Source: Asterella californica
Taxonomy: Eukaryota > Streptophyta > Marchantiopsida > Marchantiales > Aytoniaceae
NCBI GenBank assembly: GCA_036924285.1
Contig: JAYKYS010000002.1
Span: 45,585,501-45,649,500, forward strand
Direction: 5' to 3'
Length of the DNA: 64,000 nt
The translations under genes were made by a program, and so were the position numbers. Every line of letters begins with the position of its first letter. Position 1 is the stretch's first letter. This document shows, one piece after another, positions 22,706 through 34,282 of this stretch. The notes under the pieces are model-generated. The model was not told the origin of the DNA and did not search any database. It saw only the letters and a list, made by a program, of their open reading frames with translations.

Positions 22706-25700
22706 AGCTAGGATTCTCGCCTGATCCAGTAGAGCATGAGGCTTTATCCGCTGGCTTCTTAGGATTGACGGCATGTGGGTCAATGTGTTATAGGAAGGTT
22801 GAGAATCTGAAGAGGTTTGAGAGGCAACATGTGAAGTGTGTACAGCAGTCTTTGTGGGACAGTGGAGAGTTAGCAGGAGATGAATATATATCTGGAGTGT
22901 TTGAAGAGCAGTATTTGGTAGATACTATAGGGGAGTTGAAATCTATAGTAGAAAGTTCTGTAGATGATGTAGATAGAGTGGTGAGAGTGAGCTCCAAGGA
23001 GCTTTATGATGTAATTGATAAGTTTATAGATCGACAAGAGGTGTATGTGGAGACCAAGTACAAGTCAGTGGCAAAGAAAGTTAAACCAGTGGTTTTGCCT
23101 TTACCACTCGACTACAATCAGAAGATGGAGCAAGCTGCACGAGAACCGACGCTCAGAGGACCGAGAAGAATTGGGCACCAGTTCATAGAAACAACACTGA
23201 AGGAGCTGAGGATTGGAGGTGATGGGTTTCTTACTGAGCAAGAGAAGAAGAGCTTCAAGGAGATGCTATCTAGGCATGGTAAGGCGTTTGCGTTTGAGTC
23301 ACATGAAGTAGGATGTGTAGATCCAAGTGTAGTTGCACCTATGGTAATCTTTACTATACCGCATGTGCCTTGGAATCTACGTCCTATCCCTGTGCCTAGA
23401 GCTCATCTGCCAAAGCTGATAGACTTGCTCAATGAGAGGATTAGGATGGGTATCTTGGAACCATCTATAGCTCCCTATTCTAGCAGATGGTTTACTGTTC
23501 CGAAGAAAAGTGGAGCTTTGAGATTCATTCAAGATATGCAGCCAGTTAACAAGGTAACTATCAGGAATATGGGTATAGGACCTATTGTAGACGAGTTTGC
23601 GGAGGCTTTTGCTGGTCGTGCTATCTATTCCATGGGAGACTTATATTCAGGTTATGACCAGTTTCAATTATCCTCTGAGAGTAGAGACTTGACTACAATG
23701 AGGACACCTTTAGGGTTACTAAGGATGTGCACCTTACCGCAAGGTGCTACCAATTCGGTAGCACATATGATGAATGGCATGAACAAAGTTTTGAGGGACT
23801 TCATTCCTGAAAAAACTATGCCATTCCTTGATGATGTGCCGATCAAAGGGTGTGTTGAGGAGGAGAAGAATGAGGTAAAAGATCAGAGGGGGTGCCGTAA
23901 GTTTGTAGCAGATCACATAGCTGATTGTGATAAGATACTGAGTCGACTGGAAGAGGTTCATTTGACTTTATCAGGAGCCAAGTCTGTGTTTGGAGTACAA
24001 GAGGTGTTAATAGTGGGACATCTGTGTGGATCTTATGGTCGGAAACCTTGTCCAAACAAGGTTGATGCCATCCGAAGGATGAAGGAGACATGTGGATCGG
24101 TTACTGAGGTGAGAAGGTTTCTAGGAGCATGTGTGTTTTATCATATATGGATTCCACACTTTGCACATGTAGCAGATCCGTTGTACAAGCTGATGAGGAA
24201 GGGGCAAAGATTTCAGTGGCAAGAGGAGCAAAGCGAGTCTATGAGGAAGTTGAAGGATCTTTTAGCTTCACCACCAACTCTACGGAAGGTAACATATGAG
24301 TTGGGCAGATCTGTTATCCTTACTGTTGATACTAGTCCTATTGGCATTGGATGGGCTGTAGGACAAGACGATGAGGATGGAAATAGATATGTGGTGCGTT
24401 TTGGTGCTAAGGTATTAAGTTCACGGCAGAGAGACTACCCTCAGGTCAAGAGAGAGCTATGGGGAGTAGTTACTGCGATGAAGAGTGATAAGGAATACTT
24501 GATAGGAGCACCTGTGGTTGTGGAGACAGATTGTTTACCTCTCTTGGGAATGATCACTAGCTGTACAACTCCAGATATTGCTATGTTGAGGTGGATAGCA
24601 TATATCAAGTCCTTGAACCCAGAGTTTAGACATATTGCAGGGAAGGATAATCCTGTGGCAGATATATTATCAAGGGCTAGGTATTACGATGAGAAAGAAA
24701 TGATAGATGATCAAGAAGATGTGGGAACAGAGTTCTATTCTAGTGCTCTTGCTAGAAGAGATAGAAGCTGTTTTGCAGCCTCGTTGGAGTTTTTTGAGGA
24801 AACTATGTATGATGGCGAGTGGTTGGATCTTGGGCGCTATTTGAGTTCACTGGAAAGGCAAGAAGGCTGGTCTGATGCAGATTTCAAGAGGATCCGTAGG
24901 ATAGCTTATGGTTACTTTTTACATGGAGGAAATCTATGGAAGCGCCCTAAGCTACAAGGAGGTATACCGCAGCGGGTGGTATGTGACTTGGAATTGCAGC
25001 AGAAGCTGATCAAGGAGTTCCATGAGAGTTTATGGGCTGGTCATAGAGGAGTTTGGGCTACATTTGCCAAGATGAAGGAAAAGTATTGGTGGAAGGGTAT
25101 GTATAAGGATGTAGTACAGTTTGTTTCATCTTGTATACCCTGCCAGATGTATTCCAACGTACGTCATCGTGATGGATTGCATCCTACTTATCCTTTAGCC
25201 ATTCATTACAAATGGGTAGTTGATCTGGTAACTATGCCATTTGGACTTGGACAAATGAGGTATCTAGTCTTGGCTAGAGAAGATCTATCTAACCAAGTTG
25301 AAGGTCGTGCTCTGAGGACGAAGACCACTGCTAGTGTCTGCCGCTTTCTACTTGAAGATGTTATTTGTAGGTATGGGTGTGTGGGAAAGATCACTGCAGA
25401 TAGGGGTGAGCTGGATGCACAAGAAGCAGTTGAATTCTTCAAGCGATTGGGAATCAAGTTGGCGTTAACCACTGCTTACAATCCTGAAGGGAATGACAAG
25501 AGCGAAAGAGGTCATCCGCCAATCATCAAAGCTTTGGTAAAAGCTTGCAAGGGTAAGATCCGTGAATGGCCTAGACTGTTACCATTTGCTTTGTGGGCAG
25601 ATCGTACAACTCATAGTACCGTTACAGGTTACATGCCAGCAGAGTTGATACTAGGGCAAAAACCTGTGATGCCGATTGAGGAGGTTGTGCCTACTTGGAA

Positions 25701-26160
25701 TGTTTTGCCATGGGAAGATGGTAGAAGTACGGAGGATCTTCTTGCATTAAGGATCCAGCAGTTAGAACGAAGACCTGAGGATGTTGCCAAAGCTGTGGAA
25801 AGGTTAAAGACTGCTAGAGAGAGAAACAAAGGCAGATTTGATAGGACGCATAGATTACGACCCAAACCAGTTAAGGAAGGTGATTGGGTGTTAGTCTATG
25901 ATAGTAGTCTTGATAATCAGCATAGCGCTATCAGAAAGTTTTCCAAGAGATGGTTCGGACCTTATGTGGTGTTAGAAGTTTATGATAATGCCACATACTC
26001 TTTGAGAGAGTTAGATGGTGCAGTGCTCAAGATACCAGTCGCAGGGAAGAGAATCAAGCTCTTTAGAAGGAGAGGGGATGACCAGAACATTGCAGAGCTT
26101 ACTGAGGATGAAGCTGAAGACTCAATGGAGGTTGAAGATGAATTTGAAGCTGAAGCTTAA
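22657..26160 (+). CDS. Family 1 ORF2: RT, RNase H and integrase (Pol, -1 frame)
   Basis: The open frame runs from the slippery site to TAA at 26,158 and overlaps ORF1 by 49 bases. It has no useful ATG at its start, consistent with expression as a Gag-Pro-Pol fusion. RT is at about 23,400-24,150, with the catalytic LDD at 23,827-23,835. RNase H follows, with its first Asp near 24,328 (TVDTSPIG), the ETD motif and HIAGKDNPVAD. Integrase has a His-His-Cys-Cys finger ending CIPC (near 25,135). Its core has Asp in VVDLVT and TADRGE and Glu in DKSERG. The C-terminal GPY-type motif, WFGPYVV, is at 25,951. RT-RNase H-integrase order makes it Ty3/Gypsy. Confidence 0.92.
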   Translation, partial: GFWQSTIEERDFNGTVELGFSPDPVEHEALSAGFLGLTACGSMCYRKVENLKRFERQHVKCVQQSLWDSGELAGDEYISGVFEEQYLVDTIGELKSIVESSVDDVDRVVRVSSKELYDVIDKFIDRQEVYVETKYKSVAKKVKPVVLPLPLDYNQKMEQAAREPTLRGPRRIGHQFIETTLKELRIGGDGFLTEQEKKSFKEMLSRHGKAFAFESHEVGCVDPSVVAPMVIFTIPHVPWNLRPIPVPRAHLPKLIDLLNERIRMGILEPSIAPYSSRWFTVPKKSGALRFIQDMQPVNKVTIRNMGIGPIVDEFAEAFAGRAIYSMGDLYSGYDQFQLSSESRDLTTMRTPLGLLRMCTLPQGATNSVAHMMNGMNKVLRDFIPEKTMPFLDDVPIKGCVEEEKNEVKDQRGCRKFVADHIADCDKILSRLEEVHLTLSGAKSVFGVQEVLIVGHLCGSYGRKPCPNKVDAIRRMKETCGSVTEVRRFLGACVFYHIWIPHFAHVADPLYKLMRKGQRFQWQEEQSESMRKLKDLLASPPTLRKVTYELGRSVILTVDTSPIGIGWAVGQDDEDGNRYVVRFGAKVLSSRQRDYPQVKRELWGVVTAMKSDKEYLIGAPVVVETDCLPLLGMITSCTTPDIAMLRWIAYIKSLNPEFRHIAGKDNPVADILSRARYYDEKEMIDDQEDVGTEFYSSALARRDRSCFAASLEFFEETMYDGEWLDLGRYLSSLERQEGWSDADFKRIRRIAYGYFLHGGNLWKRPKLQGGIPQRVVCDLELQQKLIKEFHESLWAGHRGVWATFAKMKEKYWWKGMYKDVVQFVSSCIPCQMYSNVRHRDGLHPTYPLAIHYKWVVDLVTMPFGLGQMRYLVLAREDLSNQVEGRALRTKTTASVCRFLLEDVICRYGCVGKITADRGELDAQEAVEFFKRLGIKLALTTAYNPEGNDKSERGHPPIIKALVKACKGKIREWPRLLPFALWADRTTHSTVTGYMPAELILGQKPVMPIEEVVPTWNVLPWEDGRSTEDLLALRIQQLERRPEDVAKAVERLKTARERNKGRFDRTHRLRPKPVKEGDWVLVYDSSLDNQHSAIRKFSKRWFGPYVVLEVYDNATYSLRELDGAVLKIPVAGKRIKLFRRRGDDQNIAELTEDEAEDSMEVEDEFEAEA

Positions 26161-26205
26161 GAGTCTTGATCTGGATCTGGCACATACCGGAGGATGTGCA
26201 GGTTC

Positions 26206-26217
26206 AGAGGGGGTGGA
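26206..26217 (+). promoter_or_regulatory. Polypurine tract of the family 1 element
   Basis: AGAGGGGGTGGA abuts the 3' LTR start TGTCG at 26,218, the position expected for plus-strand priming. The 26 bases ending here recur with one change at 55,457-55,482 on the minus strand. Confidence 0.85.
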
Positions 26218-27589
26218 TGTCGCACTATTTGGCCGCTACATGCTTGACTTCTACTCCGACGCTTAGGTTTGGTAGTTCTAGAAGTTAGCTCATATTACTT
26301 CTAGTCTTTTATGTATATGTTTGACACCTTTGCATACGGTGTTAGCACTATTTTGAGTCCTAGTAGGCTGATAGTATGTTAGTTATCTTGTTCAAGCATT
26401 TGTGCGCTTGTGCAAGTGACTTCTTACTTGTCTATGACGTTCAATGTACATAACTTAGGGTTTCCATGCTGATAGTGGTTTGAGCTCATGGGTTGTACTT
26501 ACTTGTCGCCCATGCACGCTTTCTAGCTAATTTAAGTTATTTTTCAGGGCTATGTGTCATTTTAGGTAGTTTAAGTTTTACGCTGGCACTCTAGGGGGCT
26601 TGACGTGGTAGCCTATGAGTGTAGATAAGTTACCAGGTAGTTTAAGGCACAAAAGGACAGTCAAGTGGAGCTATGAACTCCCATTGGTCCATTTTTGTCT
26701 TTTGTAAAACTCTAAGTTTAGAAACAGAGCTCTAGAGGAGAGTTCGAGCAATTGGTGAGGTATCTTCGAAATCTGAGAACACAGGAAGAGAGAGCTCGTC
26801 GTGCCAAGCACTGTCAGTGAAATTTTTGCTCGATTTGGATCAATAAACAAGGAGTTATGCCCAATTGAAGTTCGGATTGTGCCAAAATTGCATCACTTTT
26901 GTTGATTTTGGGGTTTTCGGTGCCAATTGCAGCAGAATTGAGGAAATCACTTCAAAACTTCGTGGTTGCGTTCACTGTCAGGAGGGCTACGACTGTCCAA
27001 AAAGTTTCGTATCATTTGAGTAATTGAGTAATTCAGGGCGGCCGCTGAAGCAGAGGGGGTCTGAAAAGCTCTTAATCTAGAGCAGCGACTTTAGAGAAGG
27101 AGATCTGGAGTTCTACAAACATTCAGGAGTCCCAACTTCACAGGGATGTTCAGCATCCTGTAGACTTCAAATACTGTGAGAAGATTTGAAATTCATCGAG
27201 CCAATTCTCTGTTCTATGTCTGAATAGCTGTCTAGGTACCAGAAATTGCCATAATTCTCTTATTCAGAACTTTTCTGTTCATATCTCCCTGTCAGAATTT
27301 GATCTCAGGTTGAAACTTCGTCTGTGAGTTCAGTAGTACCTCATTTGCATGTAGGGGAAGTTTAGAGGTCTAAACCTTCATAATTTTCCTCTCTTTGAGT
27401 GTCAAAGTTCACCGCCTAAGCCTATTACTACCAGTGAGACCTAGATTTCGCTTTTTGAGCATATCAGAGGATCCTACACTCCTGTGTGAGTGTTTATAGC
27501 TCCTGTTGTGACCTGAAAGCCAACTCTTGAGTAAACAACCACAGCCAGAAGCCCGGCGCTTTCCTAGGTAGACGGATCACACTCCGACA
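26218..27589 (+). repeat. 3' LTR of the family 1 element
   Basis: 1,372 bp, nearly identical to 18,885-20,256, with the same TGTCG and CGACA ends. It is followed by the second GCGG (27,590-27,593), after which the interrupted giant LTR resumes with GAAGACACT, matching 39,831-39,840. Confidence 0.92.
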
Positions 27590-27593
27590 GCGG

Positions 27594-28300
27594 GAAGACA
27601 CTACTCTTCTCATCTTCCGAGGTGGAAGATATCTTCTCATTGCAGGAGCGATTCTCTACGCTGTGCTTCCTCGAGTCGTAGTCGGAATGTCAACCCATAC
27701 TTCGGTTTCTGGACTCTTCGGAAGACTCCATGTAGTTGCAGAAGTTGTCTTCTGTGCGATCCTGATACTCAACATCTCCTCCTAAAAATCCAACTTCGAT
27801 CCAGAATGAATGATCGAGAAAGAGGCGCTCTTCCTAGCGCCTCTTTCTCTAGCGTCACGGCCGTTGCCCGTTCTTCTTCTCTCGAGGTCTCTTCCTTCAC
27901 CTCGCACTGTCTTGTTGACCCATACTTCGCCAACTGATCTTCTTCAGATCCCCCTTAGACACGTACAGATAGCAGAAGAATGGGGTGAGGTGCCCTCCTG
28001 TTGGGGTGCCCAAGTATGCTAACTCTGCCTGGATGTAAGTGTGGAAGAAGACGCCTCAGTTGATAGGTATTCTTTCCCAGATAGCTTCCAGGAACTCCAC
28101 GTCTTGACTCCAAGGTATCTCGTCTTCTGCGCTTTCCCCTTGGGGAAGAGGTGAAGAAACAGCTTCGCTAGAAGACGCTTTCGCGACTCCCGATAAGCTT
28201 CTACCTTCCACGCATTCCTTCCATGTCTATCTTCCAAGAAGAGACAAGTCGTGCGTCCAAGTACATGCGACTTCTTTGAGATCATCAGTAAGATCTTCTT
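27594..28300 (-). pseudogene. LTR-embedded coding remnant, N-terminal part (left LTR)
   Basis: Minus-strand frames include HLFPKGKAQK and GRTTCLFLEDRHGRNAWK, matching the right LTR copy at 40,300-40,620. They are broken by frameshifts, and the downstream portion lies beyond the nested insertion, at 17,749-18,884. No family recognised. Confidence 0.45.
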
Positions 28301-30609
28301 CTCGAGCTCGTACTCTCGATTTTTGGATCTGAACTGTGAAAAGTCCTACTTCACCTCTCCATCGTCCAAGAAGACGGTCTTTCACGAGCGACCCCTGCCT
28401 TCACAGATAAAGATTGCGTGGAGGTAGTGCTGTCCAAACCTCCTCCAGAAGACCCTGATCCGTGAGGTTCCAGTCCCACAGGAAGAAGTCCAGACCCAAC
28501 TCCTTGATGAAAGGTTTGACGTCTGTCAATTTTGTGACTTATAACATCAACTCTCGAGAATGCATCAACATGCTTCCAGCTCTGTAACACTAAGCCACAT
28601 GTACTTGCTGTGAGCCGAAGGCTCAGTCCTTCCCAAGTTCTCACAGTCTAGCTTCTACTCTCAGAAGACGAATCTAGTCTTCTAGAAGACAGCTACTCCG
28701 TCTTCTATGATTCTAACAGTGCTTCCTAAGTACCTCTCGTCTTCTAAGCTATATCTAAACAATCATAACTAAGCAAGGCATCGCATGGATTCTCAAGAAG
28801 ACAACCCCCTTGCATTTCATCCGACTTCCTAACAGAAGATACAAGATACGTGAGAAGTAGAGTATACGAAAAGGTTCAGAAGAGGGTTGCGGACTCCTGC
28901 GGTGACAGTGACCTCCAAGAAGACTCCTGGGACAGCTTTTGATTTAATTGACGTACTTGGAAGACCCTCCGCAGTCAGGCTTCCCGTCACTAGTCTCACC
29001 TATCTTCAACTTCCTACACGCAATCTAACCTCACATCGGAGTCGAAACGTTCATACTCTGTTCTTCTGACTCCATATCTCTCATATACGCTTAGAAGAAG
29101 CTTGCTACATGACGGGAAGACATGACCCTCGACCGTTCCCTCCAGATTCTGACAACAAGGCTTCGGACAACTCTCTTCTAAGTTCAGAAAGAAGAAAGAA
29201 TAGGCTGTTATGGGTCAGACAGAAGAGATCCGTAAAAGACGCTCACGTCTTTTCACGCATTCTGCCAGCCGTTCTAACCTTCTAGTCTCTCTAGGAAGAT
29301 GTGGATTTGAGACGACGAGAAGATTGGGAGGCAGAGCATGTTGTGGTTCCCACCCGTTTACACGGGGTTACAAGCATGGTTCTCAATTTCCAGCTTCTCG
29401 AAACAACAATCAACTCACAAGCTCACTCAAGATTCGTACCAAGCTTCTTTCAACACAAATTTCAATCAAATCCAATCTTGATACGAATTGCAAACATTCG
29501 TCTTCCGAAGATGTTCAGACACTCAAAAGCGTCTTTCGAAGATGTTCAGATCTTCAGAAGCATCTTCTATCCATGGATTGGAGAACAGAGACGCGGTAGG
29601 GTAGAGAAATTGATAGTTAGGTGATCAAATTTGAGAATGGGAGATGAGGAAGCTCGATTCCAACTTGGGAAGAAGTGAGAAGATGGCTGTCAAAAATTAC
29701 ACAGCGCTTCCACGCCCAATTTTCGCAGAAGGAATTTCAGGATAGGGAAATCGATCGATGGACATCTTGCAAACGAGCGGGGAAGCGAGAGGGACATCAA
29801 ATCAGAGGCAGAAAGCGGTGAGAAAGATGAAAGAACACGGGAAGAACCTCAGTATTGCTTCCGGCTACTTCTGTTGCACCATCAATCTTTCGCACGTTTC
29901 CAATCTTCACTTCCACCTTCGATGTGGTACCACGACTCTGCTTCTGTTGTCAATCTTGAACTGCGCCCTTCTGCTGCTGCAATCGATTCTCGCTGCTGAC
30001 TCGAAGCTTCTCTCTAGTTCCTAATCTACCCTCGATTTCTACTTCTTGAAATCCTCAGGGATTTCTTCAACTCGAATGTGCTCCTAGCTGGTAAAAGCTG
30101 CCCCGCTCTCTCTCTTGCCTCATTTCGATCCTGTGTGTTCTCAATTTTAACTCTCCTCGCTTCTAATGTTACTTCGATTCCTCAAGGTGCAAATCGATCT
30201 TAAAGTGCAGTTAATCTCCAATCCGAGAAGCAGCAAGTGAGTTGATGCTAATGCGTCTCCAACTCGTGTCTTTCTTGCGTGATTAGGGGTTTGATTATCT
30301 TGGCCTACCTATTACTACGGTGGCTACTTGGTTGGTATACCTACCCCTCACCTATGTGACCCACTGCTGGTACCTCTGAAGTCGCAGTCCCTATCTCTCT
30401 GGAAGACGTCCGTCTTCTTTCTTCCAGCTTCTGTCTTTCGTCTTCCGGTTTCAGAAGAAGTAGACTTCTCCTTACAAAAAGTCCTTAAGATCATCTTCCC
30501 GCTAAGTAAGGTGCAATCTTAAGAAATAAGGTTACTTCAATTACATAGACATGTCATTAACTTTAAAAATTTTGAAAAATCTCTAATCTTGCAAATTGTG
30601 GATATCACA

Positions 30610-30637
30610 TACACCCACCCTCACATGTTTGCGTCCC
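30610..30637 (-). promoter_or_regulatory. Polypurine tract of the giant element
   Basis: Read on the minus strand, GTGAGGGTGGGTGTA directly precedes the 3' LTR start TGTGATATCC at 30,609. Its position and purine content fit a plus-strand primer, and it confirms the minus orientation. Confidence 0.7.
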
Positions 30638-30881
30638 CGCAAACATCAAAGCTATTGTTTAGGCCCAATACTTCTTGACACGCCACCCGTTAACACAAGT
30701 GGTCATCAAGGCACCATCCAGCTCTTCTAGTTGTAAAGAACCATTGTCCAGGACCTCCAAGATTCGATAAGGACCCATCCAGCGAAGATGAAGCTTCTCG
30801 AGGAATTTCAGATGCATGTTGTCCTATAGAAGAACCAGGTCTCCATCCTTGACAGTCACCTTCTTCAGCTTGTCATCATAG

Positions 30882-31703
30882 TTAACCTTGCGTTTGTTTG
30901 GACTTCATATGTCTTCTCGAGAGATGGGTTCCGGTTTCTTCGAACTCCACAAAGTTCAGAAGACGCTGCTCTTGGCTTTCCTGTTCCTCCATGCGTTCGG
31001 TAACAGCTAACCTGTAAGTAGGGACTTCTAACTCGATGGGAACAACGGATGTCATCTCGTAAGTTAGGTAGAAGGGTGTCTTCTGGGTGGTGATCTTAGG
31101 AGGAAATACTAAAAGCTCACAACACACACGGCAACTTAGTGTCCCAATCATAAGCATGGTTTACAGTTATCTTATTCGAAATATTGCAGAGAAGACCGTT
31201 CGTTTCTCTGTCGGTGTCGTCTTCCGATGCTTGATCTTGAAGTATTGTGTCAAGAGAGAAATAGTGTCATTCAGAAAATGAGTACCTCTGTCTGACACCA
31301 GCTCTAACGAGCATCCGTATCGGGTGATGATGTTGTGTCAAAGAAATCTGACAACCACTGCAGCGTCGTTCTTCCTTGTGACTTCGTCCTCTATCATCTT
31401 CATGGCGTAGTTTGTAGCTATCAATATGTACTGTGCTCGTGTTCTTCTAGCTACAGGAACGATTGGTCCAACAAAGTCGATTTTCCACTTTTCAAAAGGT
31501 GTTAGAGGCAAAATGAAAGTAAGAGGCCACCTGGTAGTAGCTGTCGGTCTTCCCATCCTCTGGCATGCATCACATCTTCTGATCTCTTGAAAAGTGTCTT
31601 TGTACATGGTTGACCACCAGTAGCCGACGTCTAACATCTTCTTCACTGTCGTCTTCAGTCCATAATGACCCTCAACATCTTCGTAGTGAAGGGCCGTGAT
31701 CAC
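30882..31703 (-). pseudogene. Giant element: integrase remnant
   Basis: The minus-strand frame at 31,338-31,703 carries the His-Cys finger (GHYGLKTT to CDACQ) and the start of the catalytic core in FEKWKIDFVGPI, the first Asp. The C-terminal part at 30,882-31,157 contains TPFYLTYEM and VPIELEVPTYR, a stretch typical of plant Athila/Tat-type integrases. The middle of the core, which should hold the second Asp and the Glu, is in broken frames. Confidence 0.75.
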
Positions 31704-32149
31704 TGGTTTAATCTCTGAAGGCTCGAGGCATCTCCTCAGCTTCTCGTCATGTCCCTTCTTAAGTAGAATACCCTGGAAGATGACGTAAGGGCCTGCCTTG
31801 TGTAAGAAGACAACCTTCTGCTTGGCATCTAATCCCTCGGGGTACTGTTGGTCTTCTAAGAACTTCCTAAGGTCCTTGAAGATAGATTCCTCTGTGGAAG
31901 TCGCGTAAATTGGATCAGAAGACCTAGTCTCGGGTTCTAGGGAGTAGGCGGTATGCCCCCCCCCCTTTAGATGATAGCGTCTCTATAGAAACTTGAAACA
32001 AGTTCTCATCAGAGAACTCGTCTTCCACTTCGTCTTCTCGACGTTCTTTCTCCAATCTGGATAGATAGTTAGCATTGACATGCTGTCTTCTAGGTCTGTA
32101 CTCAACCGTGTAAGTAAATTCCTAGAGTAGAAGAATCCACCTAGCTATC

Positions 32150-32428
32150 CTACCAGACAAATCTGCTTTCTTCATCTAGATGCTTCAAAGAAAAATGATC
32201 CACATAGAAGACTAATGGATTAGCTAGAAGATAGTGCCTAAACTTCCTACAAGAGTAAATCATGCCAAGACATTCCCTTTCAGTTGTCAAGTACTTCTTC
32301 TCTACATCGTTGAGTTGTCTTCCCGCATAGTAGATGAGATAATCCTTCTTCTTCTCATCTTTCTGACTCAATACCACCCCTATGACGAAAGCGGAAACAT
32401 CCACATAAATGTGGAAGATCCTTCCCAA
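32150..32428 (-). pseudogene. Giant element: RNase H remnant
   Basis: The frame contains YVDVSAFVIGVVLSQ (first Asp region), the AGRQLNDVEKKY and TTERECLGMIYS stretch with its Glu, and the FYVDHFSLKHL segment with the next Asp. This is a Gypsy-type RNase H in the expected place between RT and integrase. A frame break separates it from RT. Confidence 0.75.
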
Positions 32429-32590
32429 TCAAGTAGCTCCTTAGGATAAGAGATTATGACAGAAGTCATTTCATCTCTTCGAAAGCTTCCTGCTGCTCAA
32501 AAGACCAATCGTAAGGTTCGTCCTTCTTCAGCAACTTGGTAAGTTTTCCTGCCACCTCCGCATACATGTCAATAAACCTCATGTAGTATC

Positions 32591-33367
32591 CTACGTTGCT
32601 AGGAAGCTTCTTAATTGAGTCAGGTTAGCAGGTGGGTGAAGTTTCATGATGACTTCCACTTTAGCACAGTCTACTTCTATGTCTCTTCTATAAATCATGT
32701 GTCCTAGCAAAATCCCTTCTAACATACCAAAGAAGCACTTCTCATGATGAAGAGTCAAACGATGCTCTCTATCCTTCAAAAAACACTTCCTTAGAAATAT
32801 CAGATGATCTTCCTTCGATCCAAACACACAAAAATCATCTAAGAAGATCTCCATGAAAATACGAAGATACTCCTTAAAGATCGTGATCATCAGTCTCTGG
32901 AATGAGACGGGTGCGTTGCATAAACCAAACGACATCTGGTTATACGCGTACGTGCCTCAATCAGTAGTAAAAGTGGTCTTTGACTTGTCTTCTTCTCTGA
33001 TTGAAACTTGGTTGTACCCAGAATACCCATCCAGGAAGCTGTAGAACTCATGTCGTGATACCTGATTTAACACAGAATCTGTGAATGATAAACGATGATG
33101 ATCCTTCTTCGTGGCCAAGTTCAGCTTTCGGAAGTCTTGGCACACTCTGATCTTACCTGTCTACTTCTTTGACACAATGACAATAGGAGCTACCCATTCA
33201 CTGCTAAGCACTGAGAAGATGACTCCTGCCTTCAGATACTGATCGATCTGATCCTTCACCAGAAGCGAGTACTTAGGATTGAGTCGATATTGTCTCTGTC
33301 GTGTAGGAACGACGCCTTCCAACAAGTCAATTCGATGCTCTCCCAGTTCTCTAGGTATGCCCTTCAT
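32591..33367 (-). pseudogene. Giant element: reverse transcriptase remnant
   Basis: One continuous frame is interrupted by two stops (33,161-33,163 and 32,957-32,959). The first replaces a residue between VSKK and TGKIRVCQDF; the second sits between TTFTTD and GTYAYN. Conserved blocks include FLDGYSGYNQV, SFGLCNAPVSFQ and the catalytic FLDDFCVFGS. GILLGHMI and the IEVDCAKVEVI segment resemble Athila-type RT. Both stops are explained by TGG changing to TAG or TGA. Confidence 0.8.
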
Positions 33368-34060
33368 GTCTTCTATGGTCCTTGCGAAGACATCTTAGAA
33401 CTTTATGAGGAGTTCTCTGAAGTCTTCCAACTGTTAGTCCTCGATCACCTTGGAAAGTTTCAGCTTCTTCCTAGGAGCAATCTCCATTTCTTGAAGATCA
33501 GGATTCACGATTTCTTCAGTGTGACTGTACTAACTGGCACCAAAATATTCTGGTTTGGGAGCTTCTTCCAAGTTCGGTTCGTATTCTGGAAGATCAGCTA
33601 ACTAGTCTTCTGAAGGAAAGATAGTACTTTCGTCTTCTGGAAGCTCTTCTTCTGCAATTTCGTAACACTCAGTGTATCCACAGTTCACTTCTTCTACTTT
33701 TTTTGATGCACCTGTAGTACACAATTTATTCACCACAAACTCATCATATCTTCCATCGCTGTCAGAAGACGCAGCTGAGTCTTTTGACGTGTATCTCTCG
33801 GTCGTAGAGAGAGTTTCACCTTGATGTCCAATCTTCATCCAAGAGAGTGAGACTTTGGACTTCTCGTCCGGCTTGGGTGTAGGATTGAGAAACCTCAAAC
33901 GATGTCTTCTCCAATGGATATTTACACTTGCAACATACAACCAAGGTCTTCTTATCAAAACCTAATATCCAACTTTAGCTACAGATCGCAAAATAATGTA
34001 TGTGAGATAGAAAGATACTCCCTCATTTATCATCAAGACATCTTTCAGTTGTCCCAAAGG

Positions 34061-34282
34061 TCATCTTCTGGTCTGATCCGTCATTCTGAGAATCCTCAGA
34101 GTAGGTTGGCACTCAGTGAAGCTTATGGCATGCGTAGTCTCTTCCGTCATGATGTTAACTCCAGAGCTTGAATCAATAGGTATCTTCTTCAGAAGATAAC
34201 CATAGATCTCCATATCAAGTTCAGGGGCTCCTAAGTCCTCATGCTCTATTCTAAAGATTCCACAAATCTCGTAAGAAGTCAT
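34061..34282 (-). pseudogene. Giant element: protease remnant
   Basis: The frame contains IPIDSSSGVNIM, the position of the retropepsin DSG/DTG motif. The catalytic Asp remains, but the Gly is replaced by Ser, which would probably inactivate the enzyme. It lies between the zinc knuckles and RT, as expected. Confidence 0.6.

Larger units (their letters stand above)
18885..27589 (+). mobile_element. Young intact Ty3/Gypsy element (family 1)
   Basis: The element is 8,705 bp with 1,372-bp LTRs that begin TGTCG and end CGACA. It has a primer-binding-site candidate, two long open frames joined by a -1 frameshift signal, a polypurine tract and a 4-bp duplication. I noticed only about six substitutions between the LTRs, near 0.4 percent, so it inserted recently compared with its host LTR. 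Domain order is Gag, zinc knuckle, protease, RT, RNase H, integrase. Nothing essential looks broken, so it may be autonomous. A diverged relative lies at 58.7-62.9 kb on the minus strand. Confidence 0.92.
16222..30609 (-). repeat. 3' LTR of the giant element, split by the nested element
   Basis: The LTR is 16,222-18,884 plus 27,594-30,609, about 5,679 bp once the nested element and one copy of its duplication are removed. It aligns along its length with 37,229-42,915. At its left end 73 bases (16,222-16,294) match the inverted 37,091-37,163 with five differences. It lacks about 60 bases present in the other LTR (around 37,031-37,090). A TATA-like AAGTATAAAGTATAA lies on the minus strand at 17,432-17,446. 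Confidence 0.85.
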
